From Daucus carota subsp. sativus (taxonomy: Eukaryota; Streptophyta; Magnoliopsida; Apiales; Apiaceae): 64,000 nucleotides of DNA. The position numbers were made by a program, and so were the translations under genes. Below the pieces are notes generated by a model that did no database searches, was not told the DNA's origin, and saw only the letters and a list, made by a program, of their open reading frames with translations. Shown piece after piece: positions 1 through 11,256 of the stretch. Position 1 is the stretch's first letter; every line of letters begins with the position of its first letter. The DNA lies in contig NC_030387.2 of the NCBI RefSeq assembly GCF_001625215.2, positions 36,169,606-36,233,605 on the forward strand, given 5' to 3'.

Positions 1-402
1 TCAATCTGAGAAAACATACACACAATCAACTTAGTCTTTTGACATAGTTAATCACAGATTATTAAGCATAATTATGAGCCATGACATACTATGCAAACAA
101 AATGCAATTTAATTAAACAATCAACTTATAAGGTGATGTCAGCCAATTGCTTCACATTTTATGTTATCAGGACAAAAAGTAATGAAATTAGCCGGCAAAC
201 ATGCTATGTCTAGCAAAGATCAAATTATATAATTAGTATCATTATAACACTATTTTTTAAATTATTCCAAATTATTTCAGCTATGAGTTCTATTCCATAT
301 ACTAATTGTGTAGAAGGTCAACATAGTTTGCCATTAAACATAATCTGTGATTTTACTATGTCAACAGACTAAGTTGATTGTGTGCCTGTTTTCTCAAATT
401 GA
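1..402. mobile_element. foldback MITE with about 62-bp terminal inverted repeats
   Basis: The first 62 bases are the near-perfect reverse complement of about 340-402; both arms contain CACACAATCAACTTAGTC and a copy of AATCACAGATTAT. The interior is AT-rich with no coding potential. This is the layout of a non-autonomous DNA transposon. The left end coincides with the window edge, so the element may extend further left and no target duplication can be judged. It lies 38 bp beyond the donor end of a dienelactone-hydrolase exon, that is, inside what was that gene's intron. Confidence 0.75.
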
Positions 403-439
403 CTGCGAAGAAGCAAAAAAAGATGACAAATATTTTTAC

Positions 440-870
440 CTCCCCAACAGAACCCTGCAGCTCCAACTGCTGAGATTCCTTTGCTATTTAGAGCATGAAT
501 GATCAGTTTGGTATCTTCTACCCCTTTAGCCTATATGAAGAGTATTATGTAATGTACAGGCACACATTTACAGATGTCATGCGCGCGCAGAAATTATTCT
601 CTTGTCATATAAATTATTATGATGTCTTCGCATGATTAGCTTTCATAATATTTACCTAAAAGTAAAATTATATAAAAACTGAAAATCAAACTCAGTTATC
701 AAGGTTAGAAACTCACTGTTGGAATTCAGTTCACCCAGTCTAGTCTGCAAGAGACCTCTTGTAACTTGTAACTCTAAAATATCCTCCATCAAAAAATTCA
801 GGAATCACCATATTGTATCCAGCAAAAGCAATTTTATTGCAAGCTTCCTTCAAGGCAGTGATTAAAAACT
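440..870 (-). pseudogene. dienelactone hydrolase family fragment, partly degraded
   Basis: Exon 440-530 is clean: a 91-nt open exon flanked by a TATAG acceptor and a GTAAAA donor. It encodes the segment ending GISAVGAAGFCWG, the nucleophile-elbow region (Cys in GFCWG) of the dienelactone hydrolase / carboxymethylenebutenolidase family of alpha/beta hydrolases. About 735-870 encodes the preceding family segment (EACNKIAFAGY, MVIPEFFDGG), but the frame then hits stop codons before it reaches the next conserved part. Earlier exons (the N-terminal third) were not found, and later ones would lie outside the window. I read this as a truncated pseudogene or captured fragment. A functional gene with an unusual splice choice around 735 is possible but less likely. 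Confidence 0.6.
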
Positions 871-1136
871 CAGTCTCCAACTAATTTGGATTAGACTAAT
901 TAAAGAGCGGCAAAGAACTAAACAGGGAATATATGTATTTCATTTGTTATTAACCCTTCAACTATAATTTCAAAGGAAACAGTTACATAGAGTAGAAGGA
1001 AAAAAACTTTTATTGTAAAGAGTACAACTTAAAAAACACATTAAAGACCCGCTTATAAGTACTAAGTTTAAGATATTGTATATAATGCTATGAAGTAGTT
1101 AACTGTTTATGAATCAACCTGTCTAATATTTGATGA

Positions 1137-1600
1137 CGGCATAAGAGTTTCATTGTATAAAAACTTACCTGGAAACTCCAGCAAACCCATCAGCTCATCT
1201 CTGTCAAGGGTCACATCCATGTCCTGGCCGATCAATGCAGAGGAAGGATACATGTTAGTTACCATTCCAAGTCTGCGGACAGTTTCTTTACAAAAGAGCC
1301 GGGAGACCAGTTGATAGAAAAACACCAGTCTGCGGGCAGTCTTCCGGAAAGACCTGCAATTTCCAACCAAGATATACAAAAAACTGATGTTGAAGAAGAG
1401 TTCAAAAAAGAGCCGGGAGACCAATTGATAGAAAAAGAACTAAAAGAAATTGGAGACAGTGGTCTAAAACCTTACGTACAATACTTGAAACAAAGATCAT
1501 ACTATTCCGAAAAACTTCACCTAACATTGAAATTTTGTTTGGTTTTAAAGAGGATCCAACCATTGAACCACCTAAAACATAAAATCAATTGTTGGTGAAC
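1137..1600. other. exon-like and repeat-like segment, unassigned
   Basis: On the minus strand 1170-1290 is an open stretch bounded by a CCGCAG acceptor-like and a GTAAGT donor-like site; it encodes MYPSSALIGQDMDVTLDRDE and a little more. On the plus strand 1266-1598 is also open and contains an internal duplication: the peptide EPGDQLIEK occurs twice about 120 nt apart, so the DNA itself carries a short direct repeat. I recognise neither product. The two strands compete for the same DNA, so at most one is coding. Confidence 0.25.
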
Positions 1601-2070
1601 AAACAAAGTTCCGTAATAAAAACGGACAAAAACAAATTATGTAATAAAAGCATATCAAATTTGAAAACAATCTATATCTAAACCAAAGGTACATATATAA
1701 TACTATTTAACTAAAAGAAAGCAAAAGAATATATTAGAGTATCAATACTAAAAAAATCAGTGGCAGAAGTACATCAGTCCTGTGCATTACATCAAACAGT
1801 TAGAGTGCAAATTACAAATCCTATATTTCAGAGTTCACACATATTAGATACATCCAAAAAATAGTTTATAAATCAACAAAACAGCTAATCAACAGTAATA
1901 TACTGAGAACAATATAGTGAAACACATTAATTTCATCAGCTCCATCAACATGAGTTTTGAAAGATGCAAAACAAATATAGTGAAACAACAGTAATTACAG
2001 GAGCACAAAATATGTACAAAACAAATCTTTTACAAAACTATAAAAGGAAGAGATGGGTTTGAGAAAATTA

Positions 2071-3012
2071 CCAAAGTCCAATGACGGCGACTTCGAAGGA
2101 GTCTCTTCCAAAGAATCCATCAATTACCACTCCAAGAAGACAATCAAAAGAAGATAAGAGTTTTTCGCACAAACTACATCGCAAAACTACAAAAACGAAG
2201 AACTGATACAATCAATGGAGTCATTTTGGATTAGAGCAAAAAGAAGCAAATAACTAAACGGGGACGAAGCTTTACCTGCCACAGTTCGTCAGTTCCAATC
2301 AATTTTGAAAATTTGAAATGTATTAGATGATTTAGGCTGAGAGAATAATAGAAGGAGGGATGAGCGACACGTGTATTAGACTTGTCTTTCATCATTCCAA
2401 GATCATAGTTAACTAAAAATGAAAAGTAAATTCCAATATTATAGTTAACTAAAAATGCAAACTAAAAATGAAAATTCTTCAAAATGAAAAGTGAGTGACT
2501 CACAAACATTAGACAATAGAGATGTAGACAATTTTCTCCTCTTCTGTGGGGAGTACTCTGTCTTGTCGACATTTACTGCCAAAACAAAAAATTCATTGCA
2601 ACGACTAAGCGGACAGCAGTGAATACATTGCGATATATGTAAAGCTGAGAACAAAAAATTCGGAGACTCACAGAAATCCTCTCTTTTTTTAAAAACATCA
2701 CCGAATTTCCACGCTGAAAAGACAATCCAATCAGTGTATGACACATCAGAATAATAAATTATGAAAAAAATACAATAAGAACATTAACTAATGTGCAACC
2801 TATCTTTACCTAACACATTCATTCCAGTGCAGACAAAGTAATTAAGGAGCAAACCAAAAACACAGAAGCACAATAAATAGAGGACAGACAGAGGAATCAG
2901 AGTAAGCATATATGAAACACATATAATTACCCAAGTCTCGACGCGGAGAGTTCGTAAAATCAGAATCGTGCTCCGAAACAACATTCAAATCAGACTCATC
3001 GCCGGAACCCAT
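2071..3012 (-). other. candidate 5' exons of an unrecognised gene or captured gene fragment
   Basis: Three short open segments join in phase with GT-AG borders: 2931-3012 (starts ATG, MGSGDESDLNVVSEHDSDF), 2672-2713 (WKFGDVFKKRED) and 2504-2575 (NVDKTEYSPQKRRKLS, basic). A further open segment near 2071-2118 (IDGFFGRDSFEVAVIGL) also ends at a GTAATT donor. The join from there to the piece at 1170-1290 makes a stop codon, so no full gene could be assembled. The N-terminus is acidic and serine-rich and is followed by a basic patch that could be a nuclear signal. No family was recognised. It could be a decayed gene or transposon-captured exons. Confidence 0.3.
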
Positions 3013-3429
3013 CATTGAAAGCACGGTCGAGAAGCTGCAGAAATCGAGAAATGAGGCAAGAGATCAGTACACATAAATCGTCCATAATAAACTCACAATG
3101 TTGAGGAAGCAAAAAGGGGTAGAAACTTTACCCCCAAAACCAAAACCTAAGCTGCTTTCGAACTGTGAGTTTGAATCGAGGTATACATGATGAGCTGATA
3201 CAAAATACGGAGGGAGGATCGAGCTACACGTGGGAGTATAGAGATGGAATGAGTGGCTGGGATGTTGTAAACGTATAGACAGTGGTATGGCTGAGTGGCA
3301 GATCTGATGATACGGGAAAAAAAGCAGGGTAAAGTAGTCATTTCAAAGGGATTTTGGCAACAGGCTTTATAATATAGATAGATTCGATTTTTTGACAATA
3401 ATTTAAGATATATAAAAATAACTGAGGAG

Positions 3430-3759
3430 CAGTGTTACAAAAATCGGGAATCGGACCTAATCGGTTGAGCTGAAGATTCAGGGATTAATCGGAGTGAAAA
3501 TCGGATTTATTTTAATATTAAAATATTATTTAATATTTAGTTATTATTATATTAGCTATTTAGTAACTAATATATTTACTATATTCATAAACTATATAAC
3601 TATTCATATTTAAGGTGATATAGTATTTTAATATTAATAATTTATCATATATACTTCGATTAAAAAATATATATAAGGATTAATCGGATTTCAAAAATCG
3701 AATAGGTGACCGACCGAGTAGAGGATTAATCGGTTAAATCGAGAATTTTTAGAACACTG
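3430..3759. mobile_element. hAT-like MITE
   Basis: A 330-bp AT-rich segment starts CAGTGTTACAAAAAT and ends with the inverse of CAGTGTTCTAAAAAT. The subterminal parts repeat ATCGG/TTAATCGG words on both sides. CAGTGTT termini are typical of hAT-superfamily non-autonomous elements. An exact 8-bp target duplication is not visible (GAG is shared on the two flanks), so the family call rests on the termini. Confidence 0.55.
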
Positions 3760-5879
3760 GAGGTTTATATAGCTATGATTGTAATGGATTAATATATATA
3801 AAATATATTTTAATGAATTGTATTTAATATTCTAATGGCATAAAATAGACTGTGTAACTTCACAAAAATCCAATATTTTATGAAGTTTAAAAAAATTCAT
3901 AAATATTTGAATAACATTTTAATGGATTTCAAATAATCTCGATTGAATATCATCAGATTTTTATTATAATTTAAAATTATGATTGAATAACATCTGATTT
4001 TCGTAGAATAATTGATAATTCCTATTAAATATTCTCAGATTTTGATAATTTTTTAACCGAATAAAGTAAATGTGAATTTTATGAATTTAAAAAATCTTTT
4101 AAATTTGCAATTGATTAGCCCCGGGCCCTGAGTTTCGTTTCGCTCCGCCCTTTCAGTTTTATTCTTTTTACTGAAGTCAAGTGTCCAACAAACTAAGAAC
4201 CAAACCAGTACAATAAAACAAGGCCACCCCTTATTCCAGCCCATAAACAAACCCGGGAGATTAAAACAAGGCCACACCTTATGATGTTAGCCATATCAGT
4301 AAATGGGGTGATCCAGTTCTGGGGCCCAATCGTAAACATTGTACAATTATCCGATTATACGCCTCTCGCACGTGTCAAACTGCTATTTTAGAGTTATTCA
4401 CAACAATATCACCGAGCATTGTAAGAACAAGGCAGCAAGCTGTGCCTACTGCCAATTCTGCGATATCAGGTTGGTTTTCTCATCGTTCTTTTACTTATTT
4501 ACATTCACTGACCATTTATCCGTTCAAATTAATACAGAAATTCAATATTCATGTTGTACTATTATTGTTCTGCTTTCATTTTCATACAATGCGTGCACAT
4601 GCTTTGTGTAAAGTCCCAAGTGAGAAAGTGACACGAGATTGTAAACTGCAAAGTATATATTATGTTCACTTGAAACCCTTATTCACCGCTTTCTTGATGA
4701 AATATCAGCTGTCACCTGTATAACAAAGTTTATGTTGACTAAAAACAACATTACTTCATGGACCCGTTTTAATCTATTTTGGGAGATGATCAGTGACAAG
4801 TGATTGTTGTTAATAATTTATACTTGTTTTTTGATCATGGAAAGGAAAGAAAATCATAGAGCTTGTGTCCAAACAACAGATTGATGACCCCTCCATGCAC
4901 ATAAAAAATCTAGGGTTAATGTGTTTCCACTATAAAAAACGGATAGATTGCTACAATAATCACTTACCATGACTCGGAACCATCTGTTTTATCATCATGT
5001 TAAAATAAGATATGCATAGAAATAGTAAAAATGGGAAGAAAAATATTGCAGCACGTATTGAACATAAATCAAATTTAAGCACGTATTGAGCCTGAATAAG
5101 ACTGGCGCTATAATTTGGACATGACATACAGTTGAATTTATATGTAAATATATAGCTATGAATTTTTAAATATCCACGGCCTTTAATTGGGTTCATGTTT
5201 GTGTAGGATATTGTATGATTCAGCCTTATGCTAATTACTAAGACAAGATGTTTCAGGCTTTCAGTCATATTGTCAGTCTTGGAGAAATACTGTTTTAAAC
5301 TTTGCCCCACATGTTTTGTGCTCTTTCATCAAACAAAACTAGAATTATTCATGAAAAACTTACTTTTCTATCCAAAAGACCTGGTTATATGTATGTGTCT
5401 TAACAGATGATAATTTTATGCGCAAAGGTTGAGAGGGGAATTATGTGCAATTGGTTTAAGATATGCAATTAGAATGCAGCCTTTTATAAGTAATAGATCA
5501 AATTCCATTGTTTTGAAGAGTAAACCACAACTCATTGTTAATTGTAAGAAGATTTTCACTTTTTAGGTATTTATGAATCTTGCACTATATTTACTCCCAG
5601 GATCCCAAAATATATATGTATATAAATGGAAGTTCGAGAAGCTTGTATATTCTAATTTATAGTTTGGAATATGAGAGATCCAAGATTGCTGTAGTTTGTC
5701 CTTTTAGTAGAATAAAGAAACTTTAGAGGAGAGTTCTCACAATGAAAGCTGTTAGTGGGCTAAGTAGAGCTAAAGATATTTTTGGCAAAGGAATTATCAT
5801 CGCTGTGAAGAGGGATCTAACACGAGTGTTTTGTATTACGGAATTCATACAAGGTCACTAGGTTGAGGCACTACTTGAT

Positions 5880-6408
5880 AACCAAAACTTGAGAGTGATT
5901 TTTGAAAGATCTTAATGTTACCTTTGTACCAACAATAACGGATGATTTAAAAACTCTTATTCTGGGGTAAATAAGTAATATTATTTATTATTGGGAAACC
6001 ATTGTTTTCTTAATATTCTCAAAGAATCTCTATTGTAAATGTCCCTATAATTGAAAGTTCTTAGCGTTCTTAAGGTTTCGGGATATATGGTAGGGAGCTG
6101 TATCCCGAGATAGCAAGCTTGGTGATCTTCGTACTTGGAATCTTGGATCTTTAATGGATGATATAATCTATAATAATGTGTTACTTACCCCTGAAATGCG
6201 GAAAAGTACAAGTGGAATACATCAAACCTTTATCGGGTATGTGACTGGAACACACAATACTTTAACTTTCATAAGAAAGCCAGTTACTAGAAAAGTAATT
6301 CGAATTCCTGATTCCTCTCATATTCCAGCTTGTTATATCCCCGAATTTGTTCCATGTACCTTATTCCTTGCTGATGAAGAATCTGCAGGTGGAAATTTGG
6401 ATGCATGA
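5880..6408 (+). pseudogene. NB-LRR (RPP13/RPP8-like) LRR-start relic
   Basis: About 6055-6145, read with one or two frame changes, gives a decayed version of the conserved first-LRR block of CC-NB-LRR resistance proteins (LRVLRFRDIW followed by an I-L-DLR-L pattern). The flanking 5880-6050 has stops in all frames but similar residual spacing. The adjacent 85-codon open frame 6154-6408 does not look like LRR sequence and is not recognised. Nothing upstream resembles an NB-ARC domain, so this is a short remnant. Confidence 0.35.
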
Positions 6409-6493
6409 AGTTAAATTTCGAGTGTCAGCTAGGTACGTTCTGCCATTCCAATCACTAAGCAAGTTCCTCATTTTTCATTAGATATGTTTTTGG

Positions 6494-6703
6494 GACTGTT
6501 TACCCAACACACACTCCATGGGCCGTTAGATGAATATCTAGCGGCTAGGATTATAACCTACGTCCAGCGCTGGACGAGGTCTGTCCAACGCTTTTTAACC
6601 GCTGGACGGGGTCTTTTCCAGCGGCCAGGAAACTGATTGTTGGTTAATAGGTCCCTGGCATACGTACGACAGGGACCTGGACCCATGTTTTTGGGTGTAC
6701 AGT
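6494..6703. mobile_element. small element with degenerate inverted ends and CCAGCG repeats
   Basis: The segment begins CTGTTTACCCAACA and ends with the approximate inverse (GGGTGTACAG). CATGGGCC/ATGGGTCC motifs are mirrored 20-30 bp inside. The middle is more GC-rich than its surroundings and carries several copies of a CCAGCG/CGCTGGAC word. This looks like an old MITE, but no target duplication is seen. Confidence 0.3.
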
Positions 6704-7287
6704 AATAAACAAAATATGTTTTCAACTCTATGTCTTAGGTATGCTTTTATGCACATGTACCAGTACTACACTGCTAATTAATTGCTCTTGTGACATTGCT
6801 TCGATGTGGATTATTAGCTGCTTATCATACTCTTGTTAATTATATGGATCCTCTTACTAGGACTCTGGGATAGTATATCTTTGGCTTGTTTTTTCCTCTG
6901 AATCAGCCAGTTAGCTCAATAGGTTTAACGATATACTGAATAGGATACATTTTTTTCTGGCTTCTATTTGATTGTCTACGTATTTTCACTGCTGAGGGAT
7001 TTCTGATGCAACTATAATCATATATAGTCAGCAAGTACTGAAGTAGTGAAGTGTGCATCACTTAAAAAAATTTCTTTTCGAATTTCAATTGATAGACTTG
7101 AAGGTAACTAGGAGTATAAATTGAGCAAGACGGCAGTTCCACATTCTAGTTCTGTATGAGGTAAAAAGGGTTACACATTACAAACCAGCTTAGAATATTT
7201 GCTGGTAACTGAAATAGCATTCATATAATTGCAACTTTTGAAGTAAGAACTACACTGACTCTATAGATTGAGCTACAACCAAATGTC

Positions 7288-9597
7288 TTATAACCAGCTA
7301 AATGCAATCGGACTAGCCACAATATGCTTCCCATCCGACCATTCAATCTGTCCAAAATTATTTGTATTCGATGGCATTGAACTGCCCATGAAAGTTACTG
7401 TATATGATTTCTTCTGGTTCACCTCTGTAAAGTTCAAAGTCGTTGGCTCAACTAATATTTGAACTGATTTGCTTGGAGAGCCTACTGAAACTTTGTATGT
7501 TGCTGGTGAATCCACATTAGTAAGTGTTCGAGTGTATTTAACTACAGCGGTCCCATCATCAGTAGCCACACTGTTACCTGTTTGTGCTGTGTCGAAAACA
7601 ACAGAAAACGAAGGATAATTAAGATCAGTGACACTGTATTTTTTACTCAAATCACAAGTGAACTTTCTTCTTGCAAGTAGCTGGATTTGTGATTCCGTGT
7701 AATCCAAAGCACACAGAAAGCTCAAATAATCTTCGCTCTTCAGATCATATACCAATCCTGGATTCAAAGCTAATACAGGGTCTACATGCCCAGCACCATG
7801 ATCAAACGGTGTAGATGACTTCCCTGTAGCAAGATCTTCAAGTTTCTTTCCATCCCTGTATTCAGTATAGGCTGTGGTCATGAGTGCTGAGCGTATAGCA
7901 GCTGGACTCCAGTCAGGGTGAGCGGCCTTGAGCAAAGCAGCAAGGCCGCTCACGTGTGGGCAGGACATAGATGTGCCTGAGATGATATTAAAGTCGACGT
8001 GCCTTTTGTCTTCGACCAATCCTGTTGGTCCAACTGAGCCTGCCCATCCGGCTAAGATATTGACTCCCGGTGCAATTATATCAGGCTTCAATATTTCTGA
8101 TGTGATCGAGTTTGGCCCTCTGGAACTAAATGCAGCCACCACCGGAGAAGGCTGTATCCCAACCTTTGTTCCCTCGAAAAGAATTGTGATAGTAGGTTTA
8201 GGATCATTTAACAAGTAGCTTTTTATTGCATCTCCTGCCTTTTGAGTAACCGCTGTTGCTGGTAGTAGATGAGCATCAGCCACCAACTCATCTCCGTTTG
8301 TGTCCGTGTTTGCCAACACCATTCCCATTCCTCCAGCTGCTTTTACCACAGAACCCTTTTGGACTCTGGCATTCATTCCACGGTCACACAACACAATTTT
8401 TCCCTTTACTTTCTTCGGTATCAAAGTGTCTGTCATGCAAAGATTACCATTTGCTGCATCACTAGCGTTGGCAGCATAGACAAAAGGTAGATTACCTGGC
8501 AGCTGGTGACCATGGTAGAGTGACACCCCTGAGTAGTTTAGCCCGTTACCAAGACTAGCATATGCCGGAAAGTCACGGTCCAATGTACCAGCCCCCACAG
8601 TGGTAATCCAAGGAGCGACATTAGACAGACTATAAGAACTCGGTCCAGCATTACCAGCTGAGCACGAAACTAGAATGCCTCTCTCCGTGGCTGCAAAAGC
8701 TCCGATTGCAACGCTGTCATGATAGTAGTTAGACATTCCACCGCCTAGGGATAAAGACATGATATTGACATTGTCTTCAACTGCGCTGTCCATTGCTTTT
8801 AATATGTCTGAACTAAAGCAGCCCCCCAGCCAGCAGACTTTGTAGACCGCGACTCTGGCTCGTGCAGCCATCCCTCGTGCTGTTCCATATGCATAGCCAA
8901 ATAGATTAGCATCCGGAACGATTGACCCGGCTGCTGTGCTGGCTGTATGAGTTCCATGGCCATCATCATCTCGCGGAGAATTTGACTCTTTTAATTCGTC
9001 GATTGGACCCAGAGCTGCTATGTATCCTTTGGAGAACGACCTAGCACCAATAAGTTTCCTGTTACAATTAGCTGAGCTGAAGTTGGTTCCAGATTCACAC
9101 TGGCCCTTCCATGATCTCGGAATGGGTCCGAGTCCGGTATCATCAAAGCTCTTGCTCTCTGGCCAGACTCCGGTATCAAACACGCCTACAACAACATCAC
9201 TTACTGAATCAGACTCAGGGTAGAAAGCCTGGTCCTGATCGAGTCCGAGGAACTTGGGCGTCCTAGTTGTATGAAGTTCATACTTCATCTCTGGCAAGAC
9301 AGAGAGAATCCCTGGTTTGGTCTCTAGCGATTGAGCCTCAGCATCCGTCAATCTGGTAGCAAATCCATGGACCACGTTGTCGTAAGTATAGAGCATTTCA
9401 GGCGCTCCTGATACTGACCTTAGAGAGGAGTCATACCAGTGATTATGATCATCGAAACCTGCTGGCATTTGGGATTTAGCCATATGAACAATATATGTTT
9501 TCCTCTCTTCATTCTTCGATTTCTCAGACACTGCTGCTAACGCGCAGCAAAGACACATCAGCAGGAGTGTATTTATATATGACCTAAACATCACCAT
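7288..9597 (-). CDS. SBT1.7: subtilisin-like serine protease (SBT1 group, ARA12/SBT1.7-like)
   Basis: An intact, intronless 769-residue plant subtilase, the usual size for the family. Residues 1-22 form a hydrophobic signal peptide. The I9 propeptide spans about 34-108 (YIVHMAK at its start). The mature enzyme begins near TTRTPKFLGL (110-119). The catalytic triad is visible: Asp141 in DTGVW, His214 in GHGTHT, Ser543 in GTSMSCPH. Asn316 in SAGNAG forms the oxyanion hole. A protease-associated domain is inserted at about 350-470, and a fibronectin-III-like C-terminal domain covers about 655-769. The product should be secreted to the cell wall. Arabidopsis SBT1.7 acts in seed-coat mucilage release through pectin methylesterase control; that role here is inference. 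Overlapping frames on the other strand are shadows. Only the exact paralogue is uncertain. Confidence 0.97.
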   Translation of the reverse strand: MVMFRSYINTLLLMCLCCALAAVSEKSKNEERKTYIVHMAKSQMPAGFDDHNHWYDSSLRSVSGAPEMLYTYDNVVHGFATRLTDAEAQSLETKPGILSVLPEMKYELHTTRTPKFLGLDQDQAFYPESDSVSDVVVGVFDTGVWPESKSFDDTGLGPIPRSWKGQCESGTNFSSANCNRKLIGARSFSKGYIAALGPIDELKESNSPRDDDGHGTHTASTAAGSIVPDANLFGYAYGTARGMAARARVAVYKVCWLGGCFSSDILKAMDSAVEDNVNIMSLSLGGGMSNYYHDSVAIGAFAATERGILVSCSAGNAGPSSYSLSNVAPWITTVGAGTLDRDFPAYASLGNGLNYSGVSLYHGHQLPGNLPFVYAANASDAANGNLCMTDTLIPKKVKGKIVLCDRGMNARVQKGSVVKAAGGMGMVLANTDTNGDELVADAHLLPATAVTQKAGDAIKSYLLNDPKPTITILFEGTKVGIQPSPVVAAFSSRGPNSITSEILKPDIIAPGVNILAGWAGSVGPTGLVEDKRHVDFNIISGTSMSCPHVSGLAALLKAAHPDWSPAAIRSALMTTAYTEYRDGKKLEDLATGKSSTPFDHGAGHVDPVLALNPGLVYDLKSEDYLSFLCALDYTESQIQLLARRKFTCDLSKKYSVTDLNYPSFSVVFDTAQTGNSVATDDGTAVVKYTRTLTNVDSPATYKVSVGSPSKSVQILVEPTTLNFTEVNQKKSYTVTFMGSSMPSNTNNFGQIEWSDGKHIVASPIAFSWL

Positions 9598-9859
9598 CTT
9601 TTCAATTCAGTAATTTCAAAAGACAACTAATCACTTATTGATAAAACCCGAGGGACAACAGTTATAATTGATAACAAACAGCGTGATGCTTGCTCAATTC
9701 ATAAACAGCTGGATAACCAGGCATATAATCAAAGAAATAGCAATGTTTAGTGTGTCGTGGGGACGGAACTGATTGTATAGTTATCTGAATGATCACGCTA
9801 ATACAAGATGCATAGAAGAGATGGGAAGATTATGTAGGGAAGTAGAAGAAAGATGCTTT

Positions 9860-9869
9860 GTATATATAT
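9860..9869 (-). promoter_or_regulatory. candidate TATA box of the subtilase gene
   Basis: On the minus strand the sequence GATATATATA lies about 265 nt upstream of the subtilase ATG, which would give a 5' leader of roughly 230 nt. It is the best TATA match in the 400 nt upstream, but the region is AT-rich and chance is possible. Confidence 0.35.
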
Positions 9870-11197
9870 CCACTAGTCGTTTACTACTGCTATTGCAAGT
9901 GTTACACTGTTACTCACGTGTGTTCTTCGGCTTTTATAGTATGGCTAGCTGTTATGTGCTTTAAGTTTATCTTTTGATGTGCTTAAGTCTACCTTCGTCT
10001 GCTAATATACTGTACTCATTTAATTTTTCATTCCTTCATATAGGATTGTGACAAGAGAAGATAATTAAGATTGGTTTTGAAATTGCAGTATTGGAATGCA
10101 CTAACAGCACAGTGATAATGTTGTTTTGGGTTTGATAATTTGAAGGTATGCATAAATCTTGATTACTCGGCCTCACTCTTTGCACGTACTAATTCATATT
10201 CAGATTCTAATTTCGACTGAGATATGTAGTAACGTTTGATTTGGTTTGTTTCGCCCAGTGCACTAGCTTGTCGACCTCTAACTCAGTGTCTGAGCAATTA
10301 GTCATCCTCTAACTTTGTTTTAAAAATATTTCTGAAATGCCAGTTATGGCCTATTTTAGACCTCGAGTTTCATTTGAAATTCTGAATTTGAACAAATGAC
10401 ATGTTTAGAAAAAGTTGGATTTAGATTTCATTTGAAATCCAGGATATTCAAATGCTAGAATAAAACTGAGTTTGAAATGAAAACTCAAATTATTGCATTT
10501 GAAATTCAAAATTTGAAATAAATTACATGTTTCCAAATGCAACCCTAAGTTAGGTGTTAGAGTTACCCACTACTAGCATTCATGTGACTTGTTGCCATTA
10601 GTAACCTTTTTGAACTTAAAGAGACGAAATGCATTCTAATTAAGTTGGCAAGATATTTCCCCTGCACTCACGACTGATGGCCACTCATATTGCACACTTG
10701 TACGTCAGTTATTCCCCCCTTTGTGTTATAGCTGTCTCTGTTCTAATGAGTTCTTTTCTTGCCCTTTTGTTTCTTGTGTCAATAAAAGTCACAACTCAGC
10801 AAGCATATTTTTGCCTCTAGAGCCGTTTAAAATTTCAACTACTTGCTCGCACTATTTGATTTCCATTGTTTTCTGATCCCCCTTTTTCTTTGTCTTTTCA
10901 ATTTTAAGGCTATAGATTTACATGCTCTCAGTGGTTCCCAGGTCGTATTCGGCGATCTGGAGAAGTGAAATGTGAATGCTCCATTCCTTTTGACCAATCA
11001 TGCTTCTTCCAAATAAGTTAACCGCCGAAATATCACAGCAGGCCGGATAAGGAAAATTGAGTAACTTAAATATCAGGGACTCATAGAGTCATAGATGGTT
11101 AGTGAAAGATTTGCAGTAAAATTTCATAATTGTTAGTGTAAAACATTACTTTACCATACTATAATCTTGTTGAACAGTGTGTTGCATAGAAGTTTCA

Positions 11198-11256
11198 GAG
11201 GTTCTGTGAACCCACTGTCTGTATAGTCAGAGGTCCTGTGAACCGTCTGTATAGTC
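11198..11256. repeat. two-copy imperfect tandem repeat, about 30 bp
   Basis: AGAGGTTCTGTGAAC...GTCTGTATAGTC is followed at once by AGAGGTCCTGTGAAC...GTCTGTATAGTC; the second copy is a few bases shorter. Confidence 0.7.

Larger units (their letters stand above)
3100..7287. other. intergenic region, mostly AT-rich
   Basis: Apart from the hAT-like MITE, the NB-LRR relic and the small CCAGCG-rich element listed separately, I see no gene here. Short open frames at 3147-3398, 4053-4277, 4339-4723 and 4960-5410 have no family motifs or splice borders. Near 4200-4285 the words ACAAGGCCAC and CCTTA recur, a small imperfect repeat beside a GC-rich CCCCGGGCCC patch. Confidence 0.5.

Noticed and set aside
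4339..4723. Two overlapping plus-strand frames of about 90 codons
   Set aside because: Low-complexity composition, no splice context and no recognisable motif.
4960..5410. Minus- and plus-strand frames in AT-rich DNA
   Set aside because: No motif and no exon borders; chance frames.
7928..8490. Plus-strand frames inside the subtilase
   Set aside because: They are antisense shadows of the intact protease gene.
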